A model generated the notes under the pieces. The model saw nothing but the letters and a program-made list of their open reading frames with translations. It was not told the origin of the DNA and searched no databases. The position numbers and the translations under genes were made by a program. A stretch of 64,000 bases of DNA. Source: Anaerobacillus alkaliphilus. GTDB taxonomy: Bacteria > Bacillota > Bacilli > Bacillales > Anaerobacillaceae. The DNA lies in contig NZ_QOUX01000001.1 of the NCBI RefSeq assembly GCF_004116265.1, forward strand, positions 682,001 through 746,000, read 5' to 3'. Shown here piece after piece: positions 1 through 8,150 of this stretch (positions are counted from its first letter, which is position 1; each line of letters begins with the position of its first letter).

Positions 1-2
1 GT

Positions 3-2033
3 TTACTAGCTGGACTAGAATTTCACTATGAACATATCGTCATTAATCCTTGTGAAAACCGTGAACCGAAAACGAGTTCTCTTTTAATCAGGGACGTTAA
101 GAAAGAAGATACGATTTTAGAGATCATGGAGGAAAGTGAGTTTGTTCAAACCGATGGCGGTTACTATCTGCAAAATGAAGAGCTAGAATATGAGTTCCTC
201 TATTATGTCGTGCCAAAACTAGAGCAGCTTGTGCAGGTCTATGCGACCACAGCGGTAAAACTTCGAATTTTTAAAGGAAATATGTTTCCGAAAATACGGA
301 TTAAGGCCAAAAAAGAACGGACCAACTGGTTAGAGTTTAAATTCGAGATCAATGGGAAAGAGGAACGGGAAATTCGTGAGATCCTAGAAGCATTAGAGGA
401 AAAGCGGAGATATTACCGTCTACGTGACGGCTCACTTTTATCTCTACAAACGAAGGAATTCGATGACATCCGCCAATTTCTCGAAAGACTACCTGGGAAT
501 AGTGAAGATCTTATTAATGGCTTAGATGTGCCAGTCGTAAAAAGTCTTCCGTTTTTAGATGCGGTGAATGATGAGCAGATCTTTCAGCTTGAGGAATCGT
601 TTAGGCAGTTTCTTGAAACGATTCGTAACCCGGGGAAGATAGAGTTCGAGGTACCTCAAACCTTAGAAACCATCCTACGAGACTATCAAAAGCAAGGCTA
701 CCAATGGATGAAAACGTTGGCTCACTTTGGGTTTGGAGGAATTCTTGCGGATGACATGGGCTTAGGGAAAACTATCCAAAGTATTACCTACATTGTTTCT
801 GAACTTCCAACGATTCGTGAAAAGAAACAGCCAGTTCTCATCGTCTGTCCGTCATCACTAACATACAATTGGCTGAGTGAGATCTTGAAGTTTGCACCTG
901 ATCTAAGAGCTGTCATCATTGATGGTCAGAAGAAACAACGAGAGAATAACCAGAAAGATGCTATCAGTGCAGATGTGGTGATCACTTCCTACCCGCTCTT
1001 GCGAAAGGATATTCATTGGTTTGAAAAACAAGAGTTTCATACCGTCTTTTTCGATGAGGCACAAGCGTTTAAAAATCCGGTCACGCAAACCGCACGTTCA
1101 GTACAGAAAATCAAAGCGAATTACCGTTTTGCTCTTTCAGGAACCCCGGTGGAAAACTCGTCTGTAGAGCTTTGGGCAATTTTTCATGTCGTATTCCCAG
1201 AATTATTCCAAGGATTAAAAGACTACAGTTTTCTCCCGCATGAAACAATTGCGAGACGAATTCGGCCGTTTTTACTAAGACGGGTAAAGGAAGATGTACT
1301 CGCTGAGCTCCCTGAAAAAGAGGAGACATTGGAAACTGTTGAGCTGCTTCCAGATCAAAAACATTTATACGGAGCGTATTTGGCAAAACTCCGGCAGGAA
1401 ACGCTAAAGCATTTAGATAAAGAGACGATTCGGAAAAATCGGATTCGAATTTTGGCAGGCTTAACCCGACTACGACAGATTTGTTGCCACCCAGGCTTGT
1501 TTGTAGATGGCTACAAAGGAAGTTCTGCAAAATTTGAACAGTTGATGCGCATTGTTGACGAGGCAAGAATATCGGGAAGACGTGTATTAATTTTTTCACA
1601 ATTCACGAAAATGTTAGAGTTGATCTCACGAGAATTCGCCGTCAAGGACATTCCGTTCTTTTATCTAGATGGTCAAACTCCATCCGAGGAACGAGTGGAG
1701 ATCTGCCAACGGTTTAACGAAGGCCAAAGAGACTTTTTTTTAATCTCCTTAAAAGCAGGCGGGACAGGACTGAATTTGACTGGAGCAGATACGGTTATCT
1801 TGTATGATTTATGGTGGAACCCTGCAGTAGAGGAACAAGCTGCAGATCGAGCACATCGAATTGGACAGGAAAATGTCGTCCAGGTAATTAAATTAGTAGC
1901 GAAGGGAACCATTGAGGAAAAGATTAATGAACTCCAGGAGAAAAAACGTCATTTAATAGAAGAAATTATTAATACAGACTCTAAGGGTAAAGCAACTTTA
2001 ACTGAAGATGACATTCGAGAAATACTGACGTGA
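3..2033 (+). CDS. SNF2-family DEAD/DEAH-box helicase, 5'-truncated by the window
   Basis: This is the C-terminal part of a cytoplasmic SWI/SNF2 ATPase that translocates on DNA or remodels nucleoprotein. The frame is open from base 3, so the true start lies outside the window and the ATG at 126 is internal. Visible motifs in order are the Walker A-like DDMGLGKT, motif Ia region VCPSSL, Walker B variant FDEAQ, motif III LSGTPVEN, then in the second RecA lobe SLKAGGTGLNL and the motif VI AADRAHRIGQ. The roughly 200 residues before the helicase core resemble the SNF2-associated domain of long Bacillus helicases such as YwqA. The missing N-terminus probably carries a SWIM zinc finger (inference). 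A terminator follows directly. Confidence 0.93.
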   Translation, partial: LLAGLEFHYEHIVINPCENREPKTSSLLIRDVKKEDTILEIMEESEFVQTDGGYYLQNEELEYEFLYYVVPKLEQLVQVYATTAVKLRIFKGNMFPKIRIKAKKERTNWLEFKFEINGKEEREIREILEALEEKRRYYRLRDGSLLSLQTKEFDDIRQFLERLPGNSEDLINGLDVPVVKSLPFLDAVNDEQIFQLEESFRQFLETIRNPGKIEFEVPQTLETILRDYQKQGYQWMKTLAHFGFGGILADDMGLGKTIQSITYIVSELPTIREKKQPVLIVCPSSLTYNWLSEILKFAPDLRAVIIDGQKKQRENNQKDAISADVVITSYPLLRKDIHWFEKQEFHTVFFDEAQAFKNPVTQTARSVQKIKANYRFALSGTPVENSSVELWAIFHVVFPELFQGLKDYSFLPHETIARRIRPFLLRRVKEDVLAELPEKEETLETVELLPDQKHLYGAYLAKLRQETLKHLDKETIRKNRIRILAGLTRLRQICCHPGLFVDGYKGSSAKFEQLMRIVDEARISGRRVLIFSQFTKMLELISREFAVKDIPFFYLDGQTPSEERVEICQRFNEGQRDFFLISLKAGGTGLNLTGADTVILYDLWWNPAVEEQAADRAHRIGQENVVQVIKLVAKGTIEEKINELQEKKRHLIEEIINTDSKGKATLTEDDIREILT

Positions 2034-2036
2034 AGG

Positions 2037-2069
2037 AACGCAACGGTTGTAAAGCTATTGCGTTTTTTT
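2037..2069 (+). terminator. Rho-independent terminator of the SNF2 helicase gene
   Basis: AACGCAA pairs with TTGCGTT across a 14-base loop and is followed by a T-rich tract, starting four bases after the stop codon. Confidence 0.75.
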
Positions 2070-2149
2070 CGGTTTGTAAAACTTTCCAGAAAACTAACCA
2101 CTTTCTCTATGTTAGACTAGAGAGATAGGAAATGTAAGGAAGTGGTAGG

Positions 2150-2410
2150 ATGATAGTAATTACACTTATTAGTGTACTAGTAGTTATCTTGATAGGTTGG
2201 ACAATGGCAAAGGATGATGAAGAACTTCTTATTTTGAAGCTAATCGGATATTTGCTTTTAGGTGGATTTAGTTTTGGGATTAATGGTTTTCCAATACCAT
2301 TAGGGTTTATTATTTTTCTGTTTCTGAACATAAATGAAAACTCTGACGCAAAGACCTTCGTACATATTGCAGGATTAATAGGGTTAATTATTAACTTTCT
2401 GTTCTTTTAA
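2150..2410 (+). CDS. Small hydrophobic membrane protein, 86 aa
   Basis: I do not recognise the family. The protein is almost entirely hydrophobic, with three or four predicted membrane segments at about residues 2-18, 28-46, 48-60 and 69-86, and short charged linkers (AKDDEE, NINENSD). ATG is preceded by AAGGAAGTGG at normal spacing. It stands alone between the terminator of the helicase gene and the zinc-ribbon gene about 90 bp downstream. Function is unknown; the coding call rests on the ribosome binding site, length and membrane pattern. Confidence 0.6.
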   Translation: MIVITLISVLVVILIGWTMAKDDEELLILKLIGYLLLGGFSFGINGFPIPLGFIIFLFLNINENSDAKTFVHIAGLIGLIINFLFF

Positions 2411-2499
2411 TCAAAGACTGTGAGACTAATCAGTTTGTGCAGTTAGAACTATTTAGTTTAAGAAGAACATTTGCGAAAACATAAGGGGGACTTACATAG

Positions 2500-2808
2500 A
2501 TGTATTATAGTAAGGAAGAATTAGAAAAGATTAGAAAACAGGGTGAGGAAAAGTTAGAGAAATTAGGGTTAGATAAAGTGAAAGACAAAAATGGCCGTAA
2601 ATACAAAGCTAATGATTTTCAAGTTAGCTGTGTACACTGTAAACACGATAAGTTTGAGCAAAGTAGTGCTTTACTTAATACAAGGGGAATGTCATATTTG
2701 GGTTTGGATTGGTTAAATAATTCAGCTAGTACGTTAATGTGCAAGCGTTGCGGTTTCATCCATTGGTTTGGGATTGGGTTAACGGAGATTGAGGATGAAA
2801 CAAAATAA
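2500..2808 (+). CDS. Zinc-ribbon protein, 102 aa
   Basis: A small soluble protein with two CxxC pairs, CVHC near residue 46 and CKRC near residue 84, about 38 residues apart, as in a treble-clef or zinc-ribbon fold that would bind one zinc ion. The N-terminal 35 residues are charged and helical. Start ATG has AAGGGGGA nine bases upstream. The gene stands alone and ends in a strong terminator. Related Bacillus proteins are often labelled DNA-binding, but nothing here proves nucleic-acid binding. Function is otherwise unknown. Confidence 0.8.
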   Translation: MYYSKEELEKIRKQGEEKLEKLGLDKVKDKNGRKYKANDFQVSCVHCKHDKFEQSSALLNTRGMSYLGLDWLNNSASTLMCKRCGFIHWFGIGLTEIEDETK

Positions 2809-2823
2809 CATATTGTTAAGCTT

Positions 2824-2856
2824 GCAGTGTGTTTCGATTGAAACACACTGCTTTTC
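2824..2856 (+). terminator. Strong hairpin terminator after the zinc-ribbon gene
   Basis: A perfect 12-bp stem, GCAGTGTGTTTC with its complement, closes a 4-base loop and is followed by TTTT. It lies between convergent genes. On the minus strand no T-run follows, so it serves mainly the plus strand. Confidence 0.85.
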
Positions 2857-2858
2857 AA

Positions 2859-3617
2859 TTAAACGACTTTCGCAAATTTGTTTCTCAGTAAATAAACAAA
2901 GAGAAACATGGCTAACGGAACAAGATAGTTGATCAATTCTAGTTGAATAGATGGTGTTCCGAAGTTGGTGATAATTATTCCAGCATTGGAGCTACCAAGG
3001 GTTCCGTTAAATATCCCGTAGCAAACGTTCAGACCCCAATGGATACCAGTGGTTGCCCAAATCGAGCCAGTTTTATAAATTGCATAGGTTAACGAAAGTC
3101 CGAGGATGAGTGAAAATAGCGTATTGGAGATGCTAAATCCTTCATTCCAGACGTCGTCTAGGGCGTAGAGTGTAATCGATATCATGAATACCCATTTCAA
3201 TGGAATTCGCTCTTTTAAATGTCCGAAAACATAACCGCGGATGATGATGTCGTTTAAAAAGGATCCGATGAAAAATGTGAGCATAACCATGAATAGTGTC
3301 ATGAACATATTTACTAACGGCATAACTCCAGTTACTTCAAATCCTCCCAAAAGATAGACAAGCATATACTTGATCAGCCAAAAGAAAAAACCAATAGCAA
3401 ATCCGATCGCCAGATTTTTCCCCCATTTTGAATGGAAGTTAATTCCGACTTGATGAAAATCTTTTAGTTTAGTAAGTTTTAAGATCCCTTTTAATAATGG
3501 AAAAAACAAGAGGACTAGTAAAACTTGTAACCAAAATTGACTTGATGTCGCAATGCCGATGTTCAAATACAGATTTAGAACAATAAATCCTGCCAATACT
3601 TTGCCATAATAGCTCAT
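2859..3617 (-). CDS. CPBP (Abi/CAAX-protease-like) membrane protein with altered catalytic motifs
   Basis: A polytopic membrane protein of the CPBP/Rce1 family, whose active members are intramembrane glutamic proteases. The usual EExxxR motif reads NDIIIR here, and the second motif (normally FxxxH) reads as ALDDVWN and lacks the histidine. The third, HxxxN, is kept as HWGLN. Two of the catalytic positions are therefore changed, so a non-proteolytic or divergent member is likely (inference). About seven membrane segments are visible. I chose the ATG at 3617 because AGGAGAT lies eight bases upstream; an ATG 13 codons earlier has no such site. The gene is monocistronic. Confidence 0.8.
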   Translation of the reverse strand: MSYYGKVLAGFIVLNLYLNIGIATSSQFWLQVLLVLLFFPLLKGILKLTKLKDFHQVGINFHSKWGKNLAIGFAIGFFFWLIKYMLVYLLGGFEVTGVMPLVNMFMTLFMVMLTFFIGSFLNDIIIRGYVFGHLKERIPLKWVFMISITLYALDDVWNEGFSISNTLFSLILGLSLTYAIYKTGSIWATTGIHWGLNVCYGIFNGTLGSSNAGIIITNFGTPSIQLELINYLVPLAMFLFVYLLRNKFAKVV

Positions 3618-3829
3618 ATGTATCTCCTGAGTTCTTTTTCTTCCTATCATAAGCAATAAAGTGAGTGTTGACTAGTAGGTTTTGAAAATATTTCCTGTAA
3701 GATGTTAGGTAACTGTTTTTGTGGCACCGTCGTTTTTTTTACCAATGTACTGGAAAATGGTGTTAAAATAAGGGTAATTAATTTATCTTTTTCTTGGACT
3801 TCAATAATGATAGTTTGTAGGAGTGAGTA

Positions 3830-4369
3830 GTGTTGAAAAAAGTAAAAGTATTTTTGGGTATTGGAATGGTTATTTCAATAATTGTCTTATCGTATCAATT
3901 GGTAGAAGCTAACACTAAAATACAATCTTATAAGGAAAAGGAAGTTAGTGCATTTTCTTTTGCCATTTTAAATTATTCTAACGTACTATCCTCTATAGCA
4001 ATGACATTAGCAGATTATAACGAGGATTTTACAGAAGGAGAACGAGTTTTGTATGAAAGACTTTTGTCATCCCATGGATATAGGCTAAATCACATAGGGC
4101 GTGAATTGACTTCATTAAGACAGCTTTATCCAGAGGATTTGATCTACGAACAGTATGTCTATTTTATCGAGCACCTATTATTTCATACGAAAAGAAACTT
4201 TCCTGAGAGTAGAAGGCACGAAATAGGAGAAGTCATTCTAGAGTATAGTGACCAAATTAGGATTTTTAGTTTTGATACAAAAAAACTACTCTCGAATGAT
4301 ATAGAAATGAGAAGATTACTAGATTTAATCAGTGCGATGAATGAGGATGTTTCAAAATTTGTTTATTAA
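3830..4369 (+). CDS. Membrane-anchored protein of unknown function, 179 aa
   Basis: One N-terminal membrane anchor (about residues 5-25) is followed by a charged, mostly helical domain of about 150 residues that should face outside. There are no cysteines and no catalytic motif that I can name. The start is GTG with TAGGAG seven bases upstream; a TTG one codon later is an alternative. The next gene, YunG-like, begins 27 bp after its stop, so the two may be co-transcribed. I do not recognise the family. Confidence 0.7.
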   Translation: MLKKVKVFLGIGMVISIIVLSYQLVEANTKIQSYKEKEVSAFSFAILNYSNVLSSIAMTLADYNEDFTEGERVLYERLLSSHGYRLNHIGRELTSLRQLYPEDLIYEQYVYFIEHLLFHTKRNFPESRRHEIGEVILEYSDQIRIFSFDTKKLLSNDIEMRRLLDLISAMNEDVSKFVY

Positions 4370-4396
4370 CTATTTTTTGATGAAACATGGAGTGTT

Positions 4397-4747
4397 ATGG
4401 AAATTTTACAAGTGGATATGGTATACAAGGCCTTGCTTAACGCTTGGTCATTGCAATCAAGTTCAAAATGGCTGGAAGATAACCCTACCAAAGGACAATG
4501 TGGGGTAACTGCATTAGTTGTAAATGATTTATTAGGGGCTGAGATAAGAAAAACGAAACTTGATGAGTGTTGGCACTATTATAATTTTATAGATGGAGAA
4601 CGCTATGATTTTACAGCGTCACAATTTTCTGAAGCGATTGCGTATACAGATCTACCATCGAAGCGAGAAGAGGCTTTTACGGATACAAACTCAAAACAAT
4701 ATCACTATCTAAAACAAAGTGTCATGGACTATCTAAAGAATACATAA
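4397..4747 (+). CDS. yunG: YunG family protein
   Basis: A 116-residue soluble protein that matches the B. subtilis YunG family in length and in the motif order SSKW, NP, KGQCGVTALVV, then a conserved WHYYN and YDFTASQF. The conserved Gln-Cys, the His of WHYYN and the Asp of YDFT are spaced like a papain or transglutaminase-type Cys-His-Asp set, so a cysteine-dependent activity is conceivable, but none has been shown for this family as far as I know. It follows the membrane-anchored protein by 27 bp and has a weak ribosome binding site (ATGGAGTG), which suggests translation linked to the upstream gene. Confidence 0.75.
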   Translation: MEILQVDMVYKALLNAWSLQSSSKWLEDNPTKGQCGVTALVVNDLLGAEIRKTKLDECWHYYNFIDGERYDFTASQFSEAIAYTDLPSKREEAFTDTNSKQYHYLKQSVMDYLKNT

Positions 4748-4841
4748 GTAAGTATGAAGTGGTGAGAAGTTATTTAATCTTGTGTGGTTTTTTCGAAGGT
4801 TATGTTACCGTGATAGAAAATGTAGAAAGGTGATGATAGAC

Positions 4842-5258
4842 GTGGGTGTAAAGATAGCGAATTCTAGCAATATAGAAGATCTAGTTCAAATTGACCGAGA
4901 AGTCATTGGGGATGATCATAGACGAGAGTTTATTAGAATGGCAGTTGAGGAGGAGCGATGTCTGATCATAGCAAGTGAGTATGCGGTTGAAGGGTTTTTA
5001 ATCCATGATAAGAATTTTTTCAATAGCAGCTTTATTTCTTTAGTTATTATAGCACCATCGGCTAGACGTAAGGGCCGTGCATCTGCTTTGTTGCAGCATT
5101 TTGTCAGTATAGCGCCTACCGAGAAGGTATTCTCATCAACTAATCTATCAAATCAAGCTATGAAGAAGGTCTTCGAGGCAAACGGCTTTGTACAGAGTGG
5201 TACTATTGATAATCTAGACGATGGAGACCCTGAACTCATTTACTTTAAGATGAAATAA
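4842..5258 (+). CDS. GNAT family N-acetyltransferase
   Basis: A single-domain Gcn5-related acetyltransferase that would transfer acetyl from acetyl-CoA to an unknown amine. The acetyl-CoA loop is RRKGRASALL (a degenerate RxxGxA), and the C-terminal AMKKVFEANGF is the usual strand-helix motif B. The start is uncertain: GTG at 4842 has AAGGTGA eight bases upstream, whereas ATG at 4833 sits almost on top of that site. An ATG at 4782 has no good site. At 139 residues it is a normal small GNAT. A terminator follows. Confidence 0.8.
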   Translation: MGVKIANSSNIEDLVQIDREVIGDDHRREFIRMAVEEERCLIIASEYAVEGFLIHDKNFFNSSFISLVIIAPSARRKGRASALLQHFVSIAPTEKVFSSTNLSNQAMKKVFEANGFVQSGTIDNLDDGDPELIYFKMK

Positions 5259-5268
5259 CGGTTGTTAC

Positions 5269-5302
5269 AGCTTTACTTCTGGAGGAGTAAGGCTTTTTTT
5301 TA
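5269..5302 (+). terminator. Rho-independent terminator after GNAT gene
   Basis: AGCTTTACT pairs with AGTAAGGCT (one G-T wobble), closing a short loop, followed by a run of eight T. Confidence 0.75.
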
Positions 5303-5348
5303 TTTAATAAATTGGAAAATAGTGTTAATATAATTGAGGGTGTGGTCG

Positions 5349-5588
5349 CGATTAGTGACTTATTTTACCAGGTCCTTACAGAATGGGTCACTAATAAAAG
5401 CGATTAGTGAGCGAGTTTACCAGATCCTTACAGAATGAGGCATTAATAAAGGCGATTAGTGATCGGGTTTACCAGAACTTTACATATTGAGACACTAAAA
5501 AGGGTAATTAGTGTCTGATTTTACCAGATCCTTACATATCGGATCACTAATAAAGGTTATTAGTGCCTTTACCGGAACTTTACAGGCC
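5349..5588 (+). repeat. Tandem array of 4.6 units of 52 bp
   Basis: Four units of exactly 52 bp (5349-5400, 5401-5452, 5453-5504, 5505-5556) and a shortened fifth unit (5557-5588) fill the gap between genes. Every unit opens with ATTAGTG, has a central TTTACCAG followed by a CTTTACA or CCTTACA core, and the complete units close near CACTAAT. In unit 1 the ends ATTAGTGAC and GTCACTAAT are perfect inverted repeats, so each unit could fold as a hairpin. No long ORF crosses the array. It ends about 30 bp before the next start codon, so it may lie in that gene's leader. Confidence 0.9.
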
Positions 5589-5618
5589 AACTATTTAAAT
5601 TAGGAGCTGTGATAAGAG

Positions 5619-5996
5619 ATGGAACAAATAAAGCAAGTATTAAAGGAATACTTTGAGGCGTGGAACAAAGGTTTTATTTCTAAGGATGGCGAGGGTATCC
5701 GAGCGTTTATGTCCGAGAGTTTGGTAGGGCATTGGGCGCATTCAAACTTAGAGAAACCAGACAACTACTACTATGATTACGATCTTCATAGTGTTCTAGT
5801 GCAGATGGATGATGCAGAAAAAAGTTTTGAAACCTTATCAATTACTGAACGTAAAAATGGGTATGAATATGTAATTTTAGGAAGAGAGACTAATGTAATT
5901 AAGGGAGAACCGTTCAGAGCGCAATGTATGTTTGTCTGGCGTAAAGAAGATGCAGGTTGGAAATTAGTAAGAGAATATATTGAGTTGGAGAGATGA
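5619..5996 (+). CDS. NTF2-like / SnoaL-like domain protein
   Basis: A 125-residue cytoplasmic protein with the typical start of the NTF2-like fold: an amphipathic helix containing LKEYFEAWNKG, then a helix around residues 25-35, and alternating strands ending in FVWRKEDAGWKLVREYIE. Members of this fold include isomerases, hydrolases and polyketide cyclases, but most DUF4440/SnoaL-like Bacillus proteins have no known substrate. The ATG is preceded by GGAGCTGTGATAAGAG. It is the first gene of a run of small genes that continues to about 7.7 kb. Confidence 0.75.
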   Translation: MEQIKQVLKEYFEAWNKGFISKDGEGIRAFMSESLVGHWAHSNLEKPDNYYYDYDLHSVLVQMDDAEKSFETLSITERKNGYEYVILGRETNVIKGEPFRAQCMFVWRKEDAGWKLVREYIELER

Positions 5997-6027
5997 TACG
6001 AGAACTAATTGAACAAGGTGGGAAGTT

Positions 6028-6231
6028 ATGAAAACTTTAATTTACATATCAGCACTGTTTTTTATGCCGTTTTTTTCATATATTTTCTTACGAAGTTTGT
6101 TTTTGGTTATTACATTCATGAAAGAGGAAAATAAATACAAAAGGGATCAAGCGATTGTGACCACCTGTATTTTCTTTGCTTTAATCATGTGGACATTTAG
6201 TAGTCTAATTTTAATGATTGGTCATTGGTAA
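6028..6231 (+). CDS. Small two-span membrane protein, 67 aa
   Basis: Two membrane segments (about 3-30 and 43-65) are joined by a positively charged loop with KEENKYKRDQ. AAGGTGGG precedes the ATG at good spacing. The gaps to its neighbours are 31 and 33 bp, which suggests that it belongs to the same transcript. The family is not recognised. Confidence 0.65.
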   Translation: MKTLIYISALFFMPFFSYIFLRSLFLVITFMKEENKYKRDQAIVTTCIFFALIMWTFSSLILMIGHW

Positions 6232-6264
6232 AAGTATGTTAAATATATACGCATAGGAGGAGTT

Positions 6265-6774
6265 ATGAATCCGTACAAAAGTGGTGTTCTACTCATTTCA
6301 TTTCTAACTATTTTATATGCAATAATCGCAATCATTTTCACTTTAAATGATAGTTTCCTACGCAGTGATTTTGTCTCGGACGTGATGGCTATTAAAGGAG
6401 TAGGAAATGATGTTCCTGTGGCACTTGGAGTGGCTATGAGCTTTATTTGGTTGCTGTTTGGAGCTGTATATTTGAAAAATAAGAAAGTGCCTCTGGCTCA
6501 GGAAACTGGTCAGGCGAGGGAGCTTATTGCTGCTACCAATGAAAGCGTTGAAACACGAAATATGGTCAACAACGATCAGCGGTTGAATACAAAGCTAGTT
6601 TGGTATATGATAGGATCTTTTATTTTCGGTGGGTTATTGACCGTCTCCCTCATTGACGCTAATTTCTACATTAATAAATATTCAGAAGCTAAGCTGCTAG
6701 AATTTCGAATCGCTACAGTAGGATTTGCGCTCAGCTATTTTTTGATTGCCTACATGTATTTTCAAAAAAAATAG
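6265..6774 (+). CDS. Four-span membrane protein, 169 aa
   Basis: Membrane segments are visible near residues 8-28, 50-70, 111-130 and 147-166. A cytoplasmic-type hydrophilic loop of about 35 residues lies between the second and third. TAGGAGGAG precedes the ATG, a very strong ribosome binding site. It sits in a run of small membrane genes with short gaps (33 bp before, 14 bp after). I recognise no family and no catalytic motif. Confidence 0.75.
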   Translation: MNPYKSGVLLISFLTILYAIIAIIFTLNDSFLRSDFVSDVMAIKGVGNDVPVALGVAMSFIWLLFGAVYLKNKKVPLAQETGQARELIAATNESVETRNMVNNDQRLNTKLVWYMIGSFIFGGLLTVSLIDANFYINKYSEAKLLEFRIATVGFALSYFLIAYMYFQKK

Positions 6775-6788
6775 AGCGGGGTGAAAGC

Positions 6789-7094
6789 ATGAACTGGCTG
6801 TTGTTAATAATTGGCATAGTCTTATTACTATTAATTGTAAAATGTCTTGCTATCATTGAGAAGAAAAAAACAAACTCGATGGCAAGTGAAATTAAACAGA
6901 ACGCTTTAATGGTACCTTTGGGTGTTGGATTGATACTTCTGATTGCTTTAATCCCCTATCAGGTGTGGGTTATATTTGGTAGGCCAGTTGGTTGGGAAAT
7001 AATCTATATTTTTGGATTTTCTATTATGGTAACTGTCACTCTATGTTTCTGGTATTATTATCGCCAAATGAAACATAGAATTGCACATTCATAG
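6789..7094 (+). CDS. Three-span membrane protein, 101 aa
   Basis: Hydrophobic segments lie at about residues 2-20, 37-57 and 65-88, with a Lys-rich loop (EKKKTNS) after the first. GGGGTGA precedes the ATG. The gene starts 14 bp after the previous stop and ends just before the lipoprotein start, so co-transcription is very likely. The function is unknown. Confidence 0.7.
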   Translation: MNWLLLIIGIVLLLLIVKCLAIIEKKKTNSMASEIKQNALMVPLGVGLILLIALIPYQVWVIFGRPVGWEIIYIFGFSIMVTVTLCFWYYYRQMKHRIAHS

Positions 7095-7119
7095 CTTATT
7101 TGTAGTAGAAGGGAAGATA

Positions 7120-7545
7120 GTGGTGGGAAGTAAGTTGAACATAAGAATAAAATTCATAACGTTTATGCTGGTAATTTTCGTGCTCAATGGTTGTGTACTC
7201 GTCGATGGTGGTTCACTTAAGTCAGAGTTAGAACTTAATTATAATACAATGTTTGGCACAGATTTTGATTATTTAGGACGTGTTGAGGTAATTGAGGTTA
7301 GTAATGATCATATAGTTGTTCAGATGAGTGCAGAGGAATTCCATTCCAGATATTTACAAAACTCTAAGCCAGTAGAGCAAACTTTAAACCTCAACAATGA
7401 GTATTCCATCAGAGTAACAGCAATAGACGACCCGATGTATCGCAAAGGTCAAAAAGAAGCATTATTAACATATGATATTGAAAGTAAAGTGATTTGCAGT
7501 AAGAAAAAGTGTGTTGAAATTTCACAAGACATTGAAGGTTGGTGA
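7120..7545 (+). CDS. Predicted lipoprotein, about 141 aa
   Basis: A lipobox, VLNGC, follows a hydrophobic stretch, so the mature protein should be lipid-anchored on the outer face of the membrane after Lgt and LspA processing. The mature part is about 120 residues, rich in strands, and has a CSKKKC pair near the C-terminus. I chose GTG at 7120 because AGAAGGGAAG lies just upstream and it gives a normal signal peptide. GTG at 7123 is equally possible, and a TTG at 7081 would lie inside the upstream gene. The family is not recognised. Confidence 0.65.
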   Translation: MVGSKLNIRIKFITFMLVIFVLNGCVLVDGGSLKSELELNYNTMFGTDFDYLGRVEVIEVSNDHIVVQMSAEEFHSRYLQNSKPVEQTLNLNNEYSIRVTAIDDPMYRKGQKEALLTYDIESKVICSKKKCVEISQDIEGW

Positions 7546-7550
7546 TTAAC

Positions 7551-7736
7551 ATGTTTAAATGGCCAGTTATCATTTATGTTCTAGTATGTATCATCGCTAT
7601 CGTTATTCCTGCATCGGAAGGGTATCAATTTATTGGTTGGAAGCTATTTGTTGGGCAGGCATATGCAATTCCAGCCTTTATCGTTTCCTTAATCATCTTT
7701 AGGATCTTCAAAGGAAATAAAGCAGTTCAAGATTAG
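7551..7736 (+). CDS. Small two-span membrane protein, 61 aa
   Basis: Two hydrophobic segments (about 3-22 and 32-50) end in a basic tail. The start is ATG at 7551, with GGTGA six bases upstream that overlaps the stop codon of the lipoprotein gene; this indicates translational coupling. Its function is unknown; it closes the run of small genes that begins at 5.6 kb. Confidence 0.6.
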   Translation: MFKWPVIIYVLVCIIAIVIPASEGYQFIGWKLFVGQAYAIPAFIVSLIIFRIFKGNKAVQD

Positions 7737-7812
7737 TGTGTAAAATTGTTGTAAATTTCTGAAACCTTCTTCCTTCCTTGTACGTAGTAGTACTTGAAAG
7801 GAGGAATTTTTT

Positions 7813-8121
7813 ATGGTGAAACTTATAGCTATGATCTTATTCGTATTAATTGTTGAATTAGGAATTTTATTTGGTATTTCATTTTATTTTGAGGTAGACC
7901 TACTTAGCACGTTGTTTTTTGGGGCAGTTTTTTTCGTGTTTATTTCTTACCTAATGAGTTCATCAGGAGACATGTTTACAAGAGGGCAGGAGGCTGCAGC
8001 TTTTCAAGCATCTGGTGGTAGGTATATTCCGAAGTACGAAAAATTCACTATGCAAATTGGTCCATTTATGATTGGGTCTGTACTTTGTTTTGTTGTTTAT
8101 TTAGTTTTATCTTATTTTTAA
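7813..8121 (+). CDS. Three-span membrane protein, 102 aa
   Basis: Membrane segments lie near residues 3-23, 27-48 and 80-100. The loop between the second and third carries GDMFTRGQEAAAFQASGGRY, which may be a conserved family signature, but I cannot name the family. AAAGGAGGA precedes the ATG, one of the strongest ribosome binding sites in the region. A bidirectional terminator begins at the stop codon. Confidence 0.7.
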   Translation: MVKLIAMILFVLIVELGILFGISFYFEVDLLSTLFFGAVFFVFISYLMSSSGDMFTRGQEAAAFQASGGRYIPKYEKFTMQIGPFMIGSVLCFVVYLVLSYF

Positions 8122-8150
8122 AAAAACGGACATCAAAGATGCCCGTTTTT
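8121..8150. terminator. Bidirectional terminator between convergent genes
   Basis: AAAAACGG-CATC pairs with GATG-CCGTTTTT; A-runs on one side and T-runs on the other serve both strands. It lies between the stop codons of the three-span protein and the MFS gene, whose stop it overlaps. Confidence 0.85.

Noticed and set aside
1111-1599. Minus-strand ORF of 162 codons inside the helicase gene
   Set aside because: It is antisense to conserved SNF2 motifs; the plus frame is certain.
5349-5588. CRISPR array
   Set aside because: The 52-bp units are contiguous and diverged, without unique spacers between conserved repeats, and no cas genes are present.
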